64,000 nt of DNA from JAAFIP01 sp043778205 (GTDB lineage Bacteria; Pseudomonadota; Gammaproteobacteria; Burkholderiales; Burkholderiaceae_C): positions 1-64,000 of the forward strand of contig JAYWGO010000034.1 in the NCBI GenBank assembly GCA_043778205.1, written 5' to 3'. Every line of letters begins with the position of its first letter. Position 1 is the first letter of the stretch. Of the stretch, positions 25,408-33,346 are shown one piece after another. Below the pieces are notes generated by a model that did not search any database, was not told where the DNA came from, and worked only from the letters and a program-made list of their open reading frames with translations. Position numbers and translations under genes: made by a program.

Positions 25408-25896
25408 ATGGCAGTAGACATGTTTATTAAGATTGACACGATTGATGGCGAATCACTAGACGATACGCACGCTAAAGAAATTGATGTACTATCTTGGTCC
25501 TGGGGTGCTACCCAGTCTGGTACTACACATATGGGTGGCGGCTCAGGCTCTGGCAAGGTAAGTGTTGGAGACTTATCTTTCACCAAATACATAGATTTAG
25601 CCTCCCATGGATTATTAAGAGCCTGCTGTTCTGGCGATCATATTAAAGAGGCTACTTTAGTAGTTCGTAAATCAGCCGGCAAGAAGCCTCTTGAATACAT
25701 CAAATTGAAGTTGTCAGATGTAATTGTTAGTCACATAGCTACGGGCGGCAGCGGCGGTGAGGACCGGTTGACTGAAAACATCACTTTAAATTTTGGTAAA
25801 TTTGTTTTTTCGTATGTCCCACAAAAAGCAGATGGCTCTGGTGACTCTGTCAAAGAAGCTGGTTGGATGATTCCACAAAACAAAACTGCAGTCTGA
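25408..25896 (+). CDS. hcp: Type VI secretion tube protein Hcp
   Basis: Hexameric inner-tube protein, exported on firing. The 162-residue protein begins with the Hcp1-family signature MFIKIDTIDGES and EIDVLSWSWGATQSG, continues with VGDLSFTKYIDLASHGLLRACC, and closes NITLNFGKFVFSYVPQ. ATG 25408 is favoured over GTG 25399 because the AAAGGTGAG Shine-Dalgarno (25395-25403) spaces well to it. The gene is visibly AT-richer than tssA-C. A small dyad (CATCC/GGATG near 25959-25977) and a 12-bp inverted repeat follow, perhaps setting abundant hcp mRNA apart. Confidence 0.95.
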   Translation: MAVDMFIKIDTIDGESLDDTHAKEIDVLSWSWGATQSGTTHMGGGSGSGKVSVGDLSFTKYIDLASHGLLRACCSGDHIKEATLVVRKSAGKKPLEYIKLKLSDVIVSHIATGGSGGEDRLTENITLNFGKFVFSYVPQKADGSGDSVKEAGWMIPQNKTAV

Positions 25897-25998
25897 TGTT
25901 GTAAATGTGAGTGTGACTTGTACATATGTCGCACTCCTTTTCCAAGTTTACACTTTACATCCATGCTTTTTGGATGCTTCAGCTGGACGCACCAGCAA

Positions 25999-26065
25999 TA
26001 CAAAATTAGTCTTGCCTCAAACTTTACAGGTTTTTGCGGTGACATAAGTCTCAACTAATTTTGTA
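25999..26065. repeat. Perfect 12-bp inverted repeat between hcp and the next gene
   Basis: TACAAAATTAGT at 25999-26010 is exactly complementary to ACTAATTTTGTA at 26054-26065, with a 43-bp centre. It could be an RNA stem limiting transcription past hcp, a mobile-element end or a processing site. There is no T-run after either arm, so a classical terminator is not supported. Confidence 0.4.
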
Positions 26066-26139
26066 CCTCTAAGTTGTATTTATATTTTTTCAATATCTGA
26101 CGACAACAGTCCTAGTGTTGAAATCGAAGGGGCATATTC

Positions 26140-26592
26140 ATGATCGGCTTTAAACTTGATGCTAAAGGTACTTACGGCTTCAAACAGAAAAGATCCGCTT
26201 GGACGGAAGGTAGCCTTGTGGCTCTCCAAGTTTTTGCATTAGCGGACAATTTGGGTAATAAAACATCTCAAACTGCTCGTGGGAGTGCTCTTTCGCGTAT
26301 TGAAATGCAATTTAAAAAAATGGCGAAACAAAAATTTGAAAGTATCTGCTCTCAAGGACTCGATTTCACTTTGTTTCTTACCGGCGATATTGATCTCAAG
26401 TACTTTTTTGACGCAAGTAAAGATTTTGAACAGATTCAAAGCGAGTTCTTGAATGCGCTGAGTGCACAGACAGATGAATTAGGTGATCAAGTAATGATCT
26501 ACCTAGGCGCTACGATCAATGATTTTGTTGTTAATTCAGTTTTGAAAGAAGGAAACGAAAGTTTAATCTTGACTATTGACGTAGATCTGTGA
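26140..26592 (+). CDS. Unrecognised small protein downstream of hcp
   Basis: A 150-residue soluble-looking protein without signal peptide or membrane segment. It is rich in Phe, Lys and Asp, with strands such as FTLFLTGDIDLKYFF and a C-terminal ESLILTIDVDL. I do not recognise the family. A GAAGGGG Shine-Dalgarno (26127-26133) supports ATG 26140. Base composition is AT-rich, like hcp and unlike tssA-C. Position just after hcp, within a T6SS locus, makes an Hcp-delivered cargo, a chaperone or an accessory protein possible, but no sequence motif supports any of these. Confidence 0.6.
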   Translation: MIGFKLDAKGTYGFKQKRSAWTEGSLVALQVFALADNLGNKTSQTARGSALSRIEMQFKKMAKQKFESICSQGLDFTLFLTGDIDLKYFFDASKDFEQIQSEFLNALSAQTDELGDQVMIYLGATINDFVVNSVLKEGNESLILTIDVDL

Positions 26593-26650
26593 ACCTGCAT
26601 CTCGAAAAATTTGATTCGATTTGCTAGCTGGCAGCACCATTATGTATAAA

Positions 26651-26694
26651 ACTGGTTAACTAATTTACAAATAATGATTTTTAGTTAACCGTTT
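26651..26694. terminator. Candidate bidirectional terminator hairpin
   Basis: GGTTAACTAA at 26654-26663 and TTAGTTAACC at 26681-26690 form a perfect 10-bp stem with a 17-base loop, flanked by AAAC and GTTT. It sits between the convergent plus-strand small gene and the minus-strand CHAT gene. The U-tract is short, so confidence is moderate. Confidence 0.45.
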
Positions 26695-26743
26695 GAAGCT
26701 GAAGTTTCTCTTCACCCAAATACAATTTTCGGTACAGATATTA

Positions 26744-29074
26744 CTAACGCCCAGTGCCACTGTTTAAAAAAGCCGCCCAGAAAAATGGATGCGGCTTTTT
26801 CTTCATCAACTGCTCTTGCGCTTCGGCTAATGCCTTGGCGACGGGTACACCTTTTTTCATGGCGGCGTACATCAGCCTGGATAATTCGGCAGTCGCATCA
26901 TCATCGACTTCCCAAAGCGAGCCCACTACGTTTTGTGCGCCTGCGTACAAAAATCCACGCGTCAGGCCCACTACATCGTCGCCAGAGCTGATACTGCCCA
27001 GGCCCGTCTCACAGGCAGACAGCATAACCAAACTGGCATTTAAGCGCAGGCCATAGATTTCACTCACGCTCAAAAAGCCGTCGTTTTTACTGTCGCTGGC
27101 CAGCTTTAATTTTGACTGCAACGGTGCATCGGCAGAAAACTCACCATGCGATGCAATATGAATGTGTGTAAAGTCAAAAGCACGCTCTTTGACCAATGTT
27201 TCAGTCGCAGCGCGGCGTATAAACAGCTCACTGTTTTGAGAGAAAAGCACTTGTAAATCTTGCGCCTCGGCTTGTGCGGCGGGCAAGTCTAATGCAGCTT
27301 GGCCTAGGTCTGGGTTGCCTAAAATCAGCATTTTGTTAACCGGGTCTTTGTTTGACGCGGTCATGGCCCTGGCCTCTGGCATCAAGCCCAGCAGCACTGC
27401 CGATGGCAAATAGCGGATGGCCCTTCCCTGGGCTAAAAACTTCTCGCCATCGTGCAGCGCGGCAAAGGGCACATAGTGCAGGCTACCGTTTGGCACAATC
27501 AGCAGGTCACGGCCTGCAATGCTGCTTTGCATGGGCCTGAGCAGCCTTTTGTACATCAGCTCAGCCAAATCGCGGGTTTGTTTGCGGCGTTTTTTTATAG
27601 ACTGCACCAGCTCACCCACGTCTTCGGCCAGCCCTTGGCCATCGAGCTGGAAAATTCTAATCTCTGAGCCTGCCAAAGTGTAGCCATACAAACTTTGGCC
27701 GAATCCAAAAAAACCTACCAGAGTTTCTTTGGGCCCTAAGCCTGCCGCCATACGCTCTACGCCAATGCTGCCTGAAGTTACCAAAGAGGCAAGCTGGGGG
27801 GCCATAGTTTGCAGCCGTGTTGAAGCTTGGTTCAGCAAGCCTGAGAGTTCACTGCGCCGCGCAACAGAAGTGTCTGGAATTTGCACCGACAGCTCTGCGT
27901 CAATCCGCTGAAACTCAGCAAACGTAGAGGCAATTTCTGCGGCACGTTGGCCGTAAATTCCAAAGTCCGATTTAGCTGCCAGCATGTCTATCAAAGCGCG
28001 GGACTTGGCTTGCTCTGCCACCTCAATCACTTGGGCCTTATTGCCCAGTTTGAGCGAGGTGCGCACAATGCCTTGGTACACCGCTTGTTTGTCGCTGGCA
28101 AAACCAATTTTGCTGGTCTCGGTGCGTATAGAGCGGCGCTGCGACTCTACCAAGTCGCGTGCTTTGCGAAAGTACTCCAATGCTTTTTCGGTTTGACCAT
28201 CGCGCTCGGCTACGCGGCCGCGCTCTAGCAAAACTTGCCAGTAAATTTCGGCATTCACCGTGAGCTCTGGAGTGGACAGTAGCTTGTCAAAACCCGCGCG
28301 GGCTAGGTCTGTGCGCCCTACTTCAAACTGGGCTTTGTGCATCATAAATGCGCGCGGTAGCTCGGTCCACACCCAATTATTGCGGCCTGTAAATGCAGCA
28401 CCTGACAGCAGGTTGTCCAGCATCATGTCAAACCTGAACGCTGCATCGCTGGACTCTAGCGTAACCACCACATCGGCCCAGGCGCCAATGGCCATTTGGG
28501 CACGCGCCAGTGCCATAGCTTTGGCGCGCTTGTAGTCGCTGCGTACGCTGTAGTTTTTTAACAAGTCAACAGTTTGCCTTGCCGCTACCGTATCACCCTG
28601 CAAAGCAACGGCCACGGCTACTGCAGCATAGGCGCCTACCACCATGTCGTCATCACCGCTGTTTTCTTTGCGCAGCCAGACCAGTGCATCGTTGGCTTGT
28701 TTGCGTGCCTCACCGTACTGGCCCAGGTCGGTCAGGGCTTCTGCCCGCATTAGGTGCGCAGAGGGCGTAGCATCGTCCAATCCAAAAATACGCGTGCGCC
28801 TGTCACCCTTGGCCACCAAAGCCTGCATTTGATCTAAACAGGGCAAGAGTTTGTCATAGCGCTTAAGCTTAGAGTAGGCAAAGCACAGTGCATGCTGGTC
28901 GCGCGTTCGCAACGGCCCTTGCTTGGCCATTGCCTCGACTTGTTTTTCAATTAAATCGTAGCGGCCCGATGCTGCATACGCTGTTTGGTCTGTGCCGTAG
29001 TCTGCAAATGCAACCGAGGCGGATGCTATCAACACAGCAAACGTAACGCAACTCGGTAAGATACTTTTTTGCAT
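26744..29074 (-). CDS. TPR-CHAT domain protease-like protein, secreted
   Basis: A 776-residue protein with a signal peptide (MQKSILPSCVTFAVL to SVAFA), helical TPR-like repeats over about residues 30-400, and a C-terminal CHAT (caspase-HetF-associated) domain. The dyad residues are visible: His in IASHGEF near 642 and Cys in MLSACETG near 687, followed by TRGFLYAGAQNVVGSLWEVDD. CHAT proteins are clan CD cysteine proteases. The leader predicts a periplasmic site, which is unusual for an enzyme of this fold. Start 29074 is supported by an AGGGGG ribosome site. It lies directly behind an outer-membrane beta-barrel gene in the PP2C-FHA arm of the T6SS locus. Confidence 0.85.
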   Translation of the reverse strand: MQKSILPSCVTFAVLIASASVAFADYGTDQTAYAASGRYDLIEKQVEAMAKQGPLRTRDQHALCFAYSKLKRYDKLLPCLDQMQALVAKGDRRTRIFGLDDATPSAHLMRAEALTDLGQYGEARKQANDALVWLRKENSGDDDMVVGAYAAVAVAVALQGDTVAARQTVDLLKNYSVRSDYKRAKAMALARAQMAIGAWADVVVTLESSDAAFRFDMMLDNLLSGAAFTGRNNWVWTELPRAFMMHKAQFEVGRTDLARAGFDKLLSTPELTVNAEIYWQVLLERGRVAERDGQTEKALEYFRKARDLVESQRRSIRTETSKIGFASDKQAVYQGIVRTSLKLGNKAQVIEVAEQAKSRALIDMLAAKSDFGIYGQRAAEIASTFAEFQRIDAELSVQIPDTSVARRSELSGLLNQASTRLQTMAPQLASLVTSGSIGVERMAAGLGPKETLVGFFGFGQSLYGYTLAGSEIRIFQLDGQGLAEDVGELVQSIKKRRKQTRDLAELMYKRLLRPMQSSIAGRDLLIVPNGSLHYVPFAALHDGEKFLAQGRAIRYLPSAVLLGLMPEARAMTASNKDPVNKMLILGNPDLGQAALDLPAAQAEAQDLQVLFSQNSELFIRRAATETLVKERAFDFTHIHIASHGEFSADAPLQSKLKLASDSKNDGFLSVSEIYGLRLNASLVMLSACETGLGSISSGDDVVGLTRGFLYAGAQNVVGSLWEVDDDATAELSRLMYAAMKKGVPVAKALAEAQEQLMKKKPHPFFWAAFLNSGTGR

Positions 29075-29125
29075 ACCACCCCCTGGTCGCGTCAAATGGA
29101 CGCGTTAAGAAAAAACGTTAACTGG

Positions 29126-30379
29126 TTAAAACCAGTAGTTCAAGGACAACGAAGCTCCCTTGCTGTCTTTGGCGCGTTGCAGTCCTAAAGTGGCGCGGAA
29201 AAAACTCCGGGCTGACAGCGCAGATTTGTTGGTGCCCAGCGATACAGTGAGCTCTTGGGAATTATTTTGGTACACCTCGGTGCCACCTAAACGGGTGTCT
29301 GAAAAGCCATATTCCACCGACATTTTGTTGCCACCGAAGCTCACAGGTTGGCTTAAGAAAAAGCCGTTCACCAGCGCAGCAATGCGAATCTTAGGATCGG
29401 AGGTATTTTTAACCGGTAGTTTGAATGTTTGGTAATACCCCACCATGTTGCCCATGGTTAAGTCAAAGCCGTCAAACTCCCAGGTGTAGGTGCTGGCCAA
29501 TGACGCATTGCCCACGCCCACTGCATAAGCGGCATCTTGCGAGCCTGCAAAGCTCATGCCTGCCATAGGGGTTAAAACCCATTCGTCAGACATAGGAAAG
29601 CGGTACCCAGCGGACAGGCGCCCTTGGTAAGACCGGCTACCGCCAGCGTCTACCATGCCAATACCGCCGCGAACCAGCGCTTGCCTGCGTGGGTCAATAT
29701 CGTTGCGTACAGAATAAGACAACGGTATGGCTATGGTGTTGACTTTGGTATTGGCTACTGTATTTGAGCTAAGCAAAATACCCGCCCCCAACACGCTTTG
29801 AGAACCTTGCGAAGCTGTGCTTTGCGATGTGGCTATGCGTGTGGGCGTGTCTGAAAAGCTAGCGCTAAAGTCATTCATGATGGCCCTAGGCAAAATACCG
29901 CCAACGCCTGTAATGGGGCTTAGCGGCGACACAGCAGCTTGCCTTCTTTGCAGCCTAGCCAAAAGGTCAGGGTTGTTTTCAAGAAACCGGCGTAGCAGCA
30001 CAGCACTGTCTCGCCTGGTAGCGCCGGTAAAAGTTTCGTTGACGCCTAATTCTGGAATTACCAAGCTTAAAGTACGGCTGTTGGTTGCATAGCTAAGGGA
30101 GGCATCTACGCCCACTATGCGCAAATTGCTAACCACCTCGGAGTTTTGTGTGTAGCCAGGGAATGTAAGGCCAGCGTCTCTTATGGCCAGGTCATACAGA
30201 CTCTGGGCTGAGTCCACACAAATTTGCTGGCTTACACCACCGGTAGTGACTGTAGCCTCAAATAAAGTGTCACATGCAGCCTGCACGGCTGTGGGCAGGC
30301 TAAAGCCCAACGCACACATTATGGCTACTGAGCTTTTTAAAACAGGTGCCGACATCTCAACGACTTTAGTACGCAGCAT
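29126..30379 (-). CDS. Predicted outer-membrane beta-barrel protein
   Basis: A 417-residue exported protein: signal peptide ending LPTAVQA, then a soluble N-terminal part with a single Cys pair candidate (CDTLFEAT and QQICVDS). From about residue 160 there are alternating amphipathic strands ending SLNYWF, the C-terminal aromatic signal for BAM-dependent insertion. The barrel portion resembles autotransporter-type barrels in style, but no family is recognised. TTG-initiated reading from 30391 is possible, but GGAG spacing favours ATG 30379. It is encoded between the PP2C phosphatase and the CHAT protease gene, 51 bp ahead of the latter, suggesting a joint envelope role. Confidence 0.65.
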   Translation of the reverse strand: MLRTKVVEMSAPVLKSSVAIMCALGFSLPTAVQAACDTLFEATVTTGGVSQQICVDSAQSLYDLAIRDAGLTFPGYTQNSEVVSNLRIVGVDASLSYATNSRTLSLVIPELGVNETFTGATRRDSAVLLRRFLENNPDLLARLQRRQAAVSPLSPITGVGGILPRAIMNDFSASFSDTPTRIATSQSTASQGSQSVLGAGILLSSNTVANTKVNTIAIPLSYSVRNDIDPRRQALVRGGIGMVDAGGSRSYQGRLSAGYRFPMSDEWVLTPMAGMSFAGSQDAAYAVGVGNASLASTYTWEFDGFDLTMGNMVGYYQTFKLPVKNTSDPKIRIAALVNGFFLSQPVSFGGNKMSVEYGFSDTRLGGTEVYQNNSQELTVSLGTNKSALSARSFFRATLGLQRAKDSKGASLSLNYWF

Positions 30380-30418
30380 AATTTTCTCCAAAAGTTAGTA
30401 TTTGCAAGGTAAATCAAA

Positions 30419-31189
30419 CTATTTTGATGGCGCTATTTGCGTAACTTCATCGCCAGCGTAGGCCCATAAAGTTAGCGCAGTGTAGTTGTCGTGGTTAGGT
30501 TTTGCATTGGCCACCACACTTTCTTCTATGTGCTGAAGCCACGACTTGGGGCTGGGTGATTTTTTCAGCAAGGTCTCAAATACACTGTCGGCCAAAGGCT
30601 CCCACACGCCATCGCTGCACAGCAAAAGTATGTCGCCAGGGGCTATGGTCATAAGGTCAGACACCGATATGTCCAGCTCATCGTCTGGCGCGCCCAGTGC
30701 AGACAGTAGCAAGTTGCGCTGCGGATGCAACCGCGCACCTTCATCGTCTATCATTCCCGTGGACACCAGCTGCTGCACTAGGCTATGGTCTGTGGTGCGC
30801 GCAAATTGTTTACCATCTCTGAACAAATACGCCCGGCTGTCGCCGCAGTGCGCCCACATGAGCTGGTTGGTGTACAAGTCAACCAGCACCACCACTGCCG
30901 TAGTGCGCATGGCCGATAACTTGCCGCCCTCACTTTGTTGCGCCACCACTTCAGCATTCGCGGTTAGCAACAGCTTGCGAAGCCCTTGGCTGCTAATCTC
31001 GGGCTGGGTAGAAAAGCCATTGAGTATGCTGGCGCGCGCGATGGTAGATGCCACATCGCCTCCGCCATGGCCGCCAGCACCGTCGGCCACCACGCAGGCT
31101 ATGTACTGGTCGTCATGCCAGTGCCCTTGCGAGTCTTCGTTGTAGTTGCGTCCACCTTGCTGGGACAGCGCGACAATTTCAATTTCCAC
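30419..31189 (-). CDS. PP2C-type protein phosphatase of the T6SS (PppA-like)
   Basis: Expected to remove phosphate from the FHA protein and other targets of the T6SS kinase, switching firing off. The 256-residue PPM fold shows metal ligands in CVVADGAGGHGGGDVAS (residues 32-48), WAHCGDSRAYLFRDG near 113, and ILLLCSDGVWEPL near 188. The GTG start at 31189 follows the FHA gene stop by 14 bp. The partner kinase lies at 59.5-61.5 kb, so phosphatase and kinase are at opposite ends of the minus-strand genes. Confidence 0.9.
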   Translation of the reverse strand: MEIEIVALSQQGGRNYNEDSQGHWHDDQYIACVVADGAGGHGGGDVASTIARASILNGFSTQPEISSQGLRKLLLTANAEVVAQQSEGGKLSAMRTTAVVVLVDLYTNQLMWAHCGDSRAYLFRDGKQFARTTDHSLVQQLVSTGMIDDEGARLHPQRNLLLSALGAPDDELDISVSDLMTIAPGDILLLCSDGVWEPLADSVFETLLKKSPSPKSWLQHIEESVVANAKPNHDNYTALTLWAYAGDEVTQIAPSK

Positions 31190-31203
31190 TGTGCTCTCAC
31201 TCT

Positions 31204-32835
31204 TTAATGGTCAGATTTAAAACGCTGCATTTGCTCGTCGTAGGCTTTAGAAAAAGCTTCGCCAAACAAAGTATGAAAGTCATCCTCAGCCTCAGCGGCA
31301 ATAGATGTGTAAAGCTGGTTAAATTGATCCCACAGCTTGGCTTTGCGATTGGCTGAAAATAGTGCATCTAACGCAGACTTTTCAGTCAGCCGACTCTCTA
31401 ACTTGTCTGGCGTAAAGCGGGCCAGTACATGGGCCAGTGCAGCGCGCATACCTACCATGGTGGCCAGCTGGTGCGCTCGCAGGTCGGCATAGGCGTTATG
31501 CATGGCCTCTTCGGCCTGCATAAAGCCCCTTACTTTAGGCCCCAACATATGCGCCAAGGCTACTTCTGCTGTTGGCGAAAACTTCAATGGGTTGTTAGCC
31601 TCAATAGATATCATGGTGACATCGGAGCGCACACCGCGTTTAAATTCTTGCCGCGATATTAAAAGCTGCAATGTGCCGTGTGCCGCTATATGCAGCATGG
31701 CACCTATGCGCTCCATCAGCTCCGGTGTTAGCTCAGTGGGCATTTGGTGGGTGCTTTTAACCCCGCGCAGAAAGGCGGCTAACAGCTCGTTTGCATTGCC
31801 TGCGTTAGGTGCATGGGCAGGTACGTAGGCTCTGGCTGGTGGCGCTGCTGCGGGTGGTACGGGCTGAGCAAACGCAGCAACCCTTACTGGTTGCGCAACT
31901 TGTGCAACAGGCGGTGCCGACTGCAAGGGCGGCGTCGGCGGTACTTTGGCCCTAGCATCCACTGGCTCAGGCAATTTGTAAGCTTGCTGAAGCGCGGGCA
32001 CATTGTCGCTGCGGCTTGCAGCGGTAGGCTTTATTACATCGCCTAATAATGCAGACATTGGGTCATCAGATGAAGCGGTGTTAGGCTGGAACAAAGGGCT
32101 AGCAAGCGGCGATTGTGCAAATGGGTCGGCTCCGCTTTTGGAAGGCCCCAATCCAAACAAATCGTCCAGGCTAGACGAGCCAAGATCGGGCAATCCAACA
32201 AAGCCGCCCATGTCATTACCAGCAGGGCTTTGCGCTGCTGCTGGGCTAGCTGAACCGAAATTCATCAAGTCATCAAAAGGGTCTGCTTTGCCTGCTTTTG
32301 CGTTCGGCTTGTCCAGCCCCATCGGGTCTGAAAACATTGCGGGCGCATGTGATGCAGTCGGCGAGCTTGCACTTTTGGCAGTAGGCTGAGCCGGAGCAGC
32401 GGCAGGTGTCAAACCCGCCAACAAGTCGGCAAAAGGATCATCTGCACCGGCAAAGCCGCTTTTTTCAGCCAGTTTGGAGGCTTGTTGGGGCTCATCAAAC
32501 GGGCTAGATACCTGGCTACGGCTACTTGCCTTGCTTACCAATAATTGAAAGCTGCCAATTTGCAATGTATCGCCATTTTTTATAGGTGCTTCGTTGTCCG
32601 CCCCAACAACAACGCCGTTGCAGCTTAAGGGGTTGCTGCCTTTGTCAATAATATAAAACGTGCCGTTGCGAAAGATAATTTTTGCATGAATGCGAGACAC
32701 CGTTCGCTCTGCATCGTCCAACACCAACAGATTGGTTAAAGCACGGCCAATGCTCCCGCCTTCGGAACCGAATTCCGCCGAGAGTGCCTTTTCTGTCAGC
32801 ATGCCCAGTGTGCTGACGACTTCAATTTTTATCAA
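31204..32835 (-). CDS. tagH: FHA domain T6SS regulator TagH (Fha)
   Basis: A phosphothreonine-binding scaffold for T6SS assembly. The 543-residue protein has an N-terminal FHA domain (EGGSIGRALTNLLVLDD, VSRIHAKIIFRNGTFYIID), a long Ala/Pro-rich disordered middle (residues ~110-350), and the conserved TagH C-terminal domain (LLAAFLRGV, LMERIGAMLHIAAHGTLQLL, NPLKFSPTAEVALAHML, AFSKAYDEQMQRF). The start is TTG at 32835, supported by TTGGAG seven bases upstream. It is encoded immediately upstream of its presumed phosphatase. Confidence 0.92.
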   Translation of the reverse strand: MIKIEVVSTLGMLTEKALSAEFGSEGGSIGRALTNLLVLDDAERTVSRIHAKIIFRNGTFYIIDKGSNPLSCNGVVVGADNEAPIKNGDTLQIGSFQLLVSKASSRSQVSSPFDEPQQASKLAEKSGFAGADDPFADLLAGLTPAAAPAQPTAKSASSPTASHAPAMFSDPMGLDKPNAKAGKADPFDDLMNFGSASPAAAQSPAGNDMGGFVGLPDLGSSSLDDLFGLGPSKSGADPFAQSPLASPLFQPNTASSDDPMSALLGDVIKPTAASRSDNVPALQQAYKLPEPVDARAKVPPTPPLQSAPPVAQVAQPVRVAAFAQPVPPAAAPPARAYVPAHAPNAGNANELLAAFLRGVKSTHQMPTELTPELMERIGAMLHIAAHGTLQLLISRQEFKRGVRSDVTMISIEANNPLKFSPTAEVALAHMLGPKVRGFMQAEEAMHNAYADLRAHQLATMVGMRAALAHVLARFTPDKLESRLTEKSALDALFSANRKAKLWDQFNQLYTSIAAEAEDDFHTLFGEAFSKAYDEQMQRFKSDH

Positions 32836-32944
32836 ACTAAGACTCCAATGTGCATACTAAATTAAGTGGTAATAGAGGAATCAGTTTTACTCCAAGTCAG
32901 TTCAATTTGCAATTAAATTTCAGTATGAAGAGTATGCTGCTGCG

Positions 32945-33334
32945 CTAGGCAATTAGCTCGGTAAATTGCCCTGCCACCACAGGCGTTACCATCCCGCCCC
33001 ACATGCAGCTGCAAGTGCAAGTTTGGTTAATCGCTGGCAAATTGCCCACCAAAAAAGTGGGCGAGCCAGGTGCCCAAGGTGCCACGGTCATGGGAATGCA
33101 GGGCTGCGGCACCAGAACACCGAAGGCCGCTATGGTAGCCGCTGCAACTTGTGGGTTGGCGGGTGAAATACACATGCCAAACGGCATGATATTTACCAAA
33201 GGTTGGTGGTCCATGATGTTGGCCGCAGGCATGTTGCTGCTCATCAAACGGTTCAGCGGCAGCACCATCAGGGTAGATGGCGTAACACCCATAGAGCACA
33301 TCAGCGTGGCACCGCTTACGATATGAGGGGTCAT
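32945..33334 (-). CDS. DUF4280 (PAAR-like) spike-tip protein
   Basis: A 129-residue protein matching DUF4280, a PAAR-like domain proposed to cap VgrG and sharpen the spike: HIVSGATLMCSMGVTPSTL, then NIMDHQPLVNIMPFGMCISP, PQPCIPMTVAPW and CTCSCMWGGMVTPV. Several cysteines could bind a metal. A strong AAGGAGA ribosome site overlaps the stop codon of the upstream extended vgrG (12-bp gap), indicating coupled expression and likely pairing with that VgrG. Confidence 0.88.
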   Translation of the reverse strand: MTPHIVSGATLMCSMGVTPSTLMVLPLNRLMSSNMPAANIMDHQPLVNIMPFGMCISPANPQVAAATIAAFGVLVPQPCIPMTVAPWAPGSPTFLVGNLPAINQTCTCSCMWGGMVTPVVAGQFTELIA

Positions 33335-33346
33335 CAGTACTTCTCC

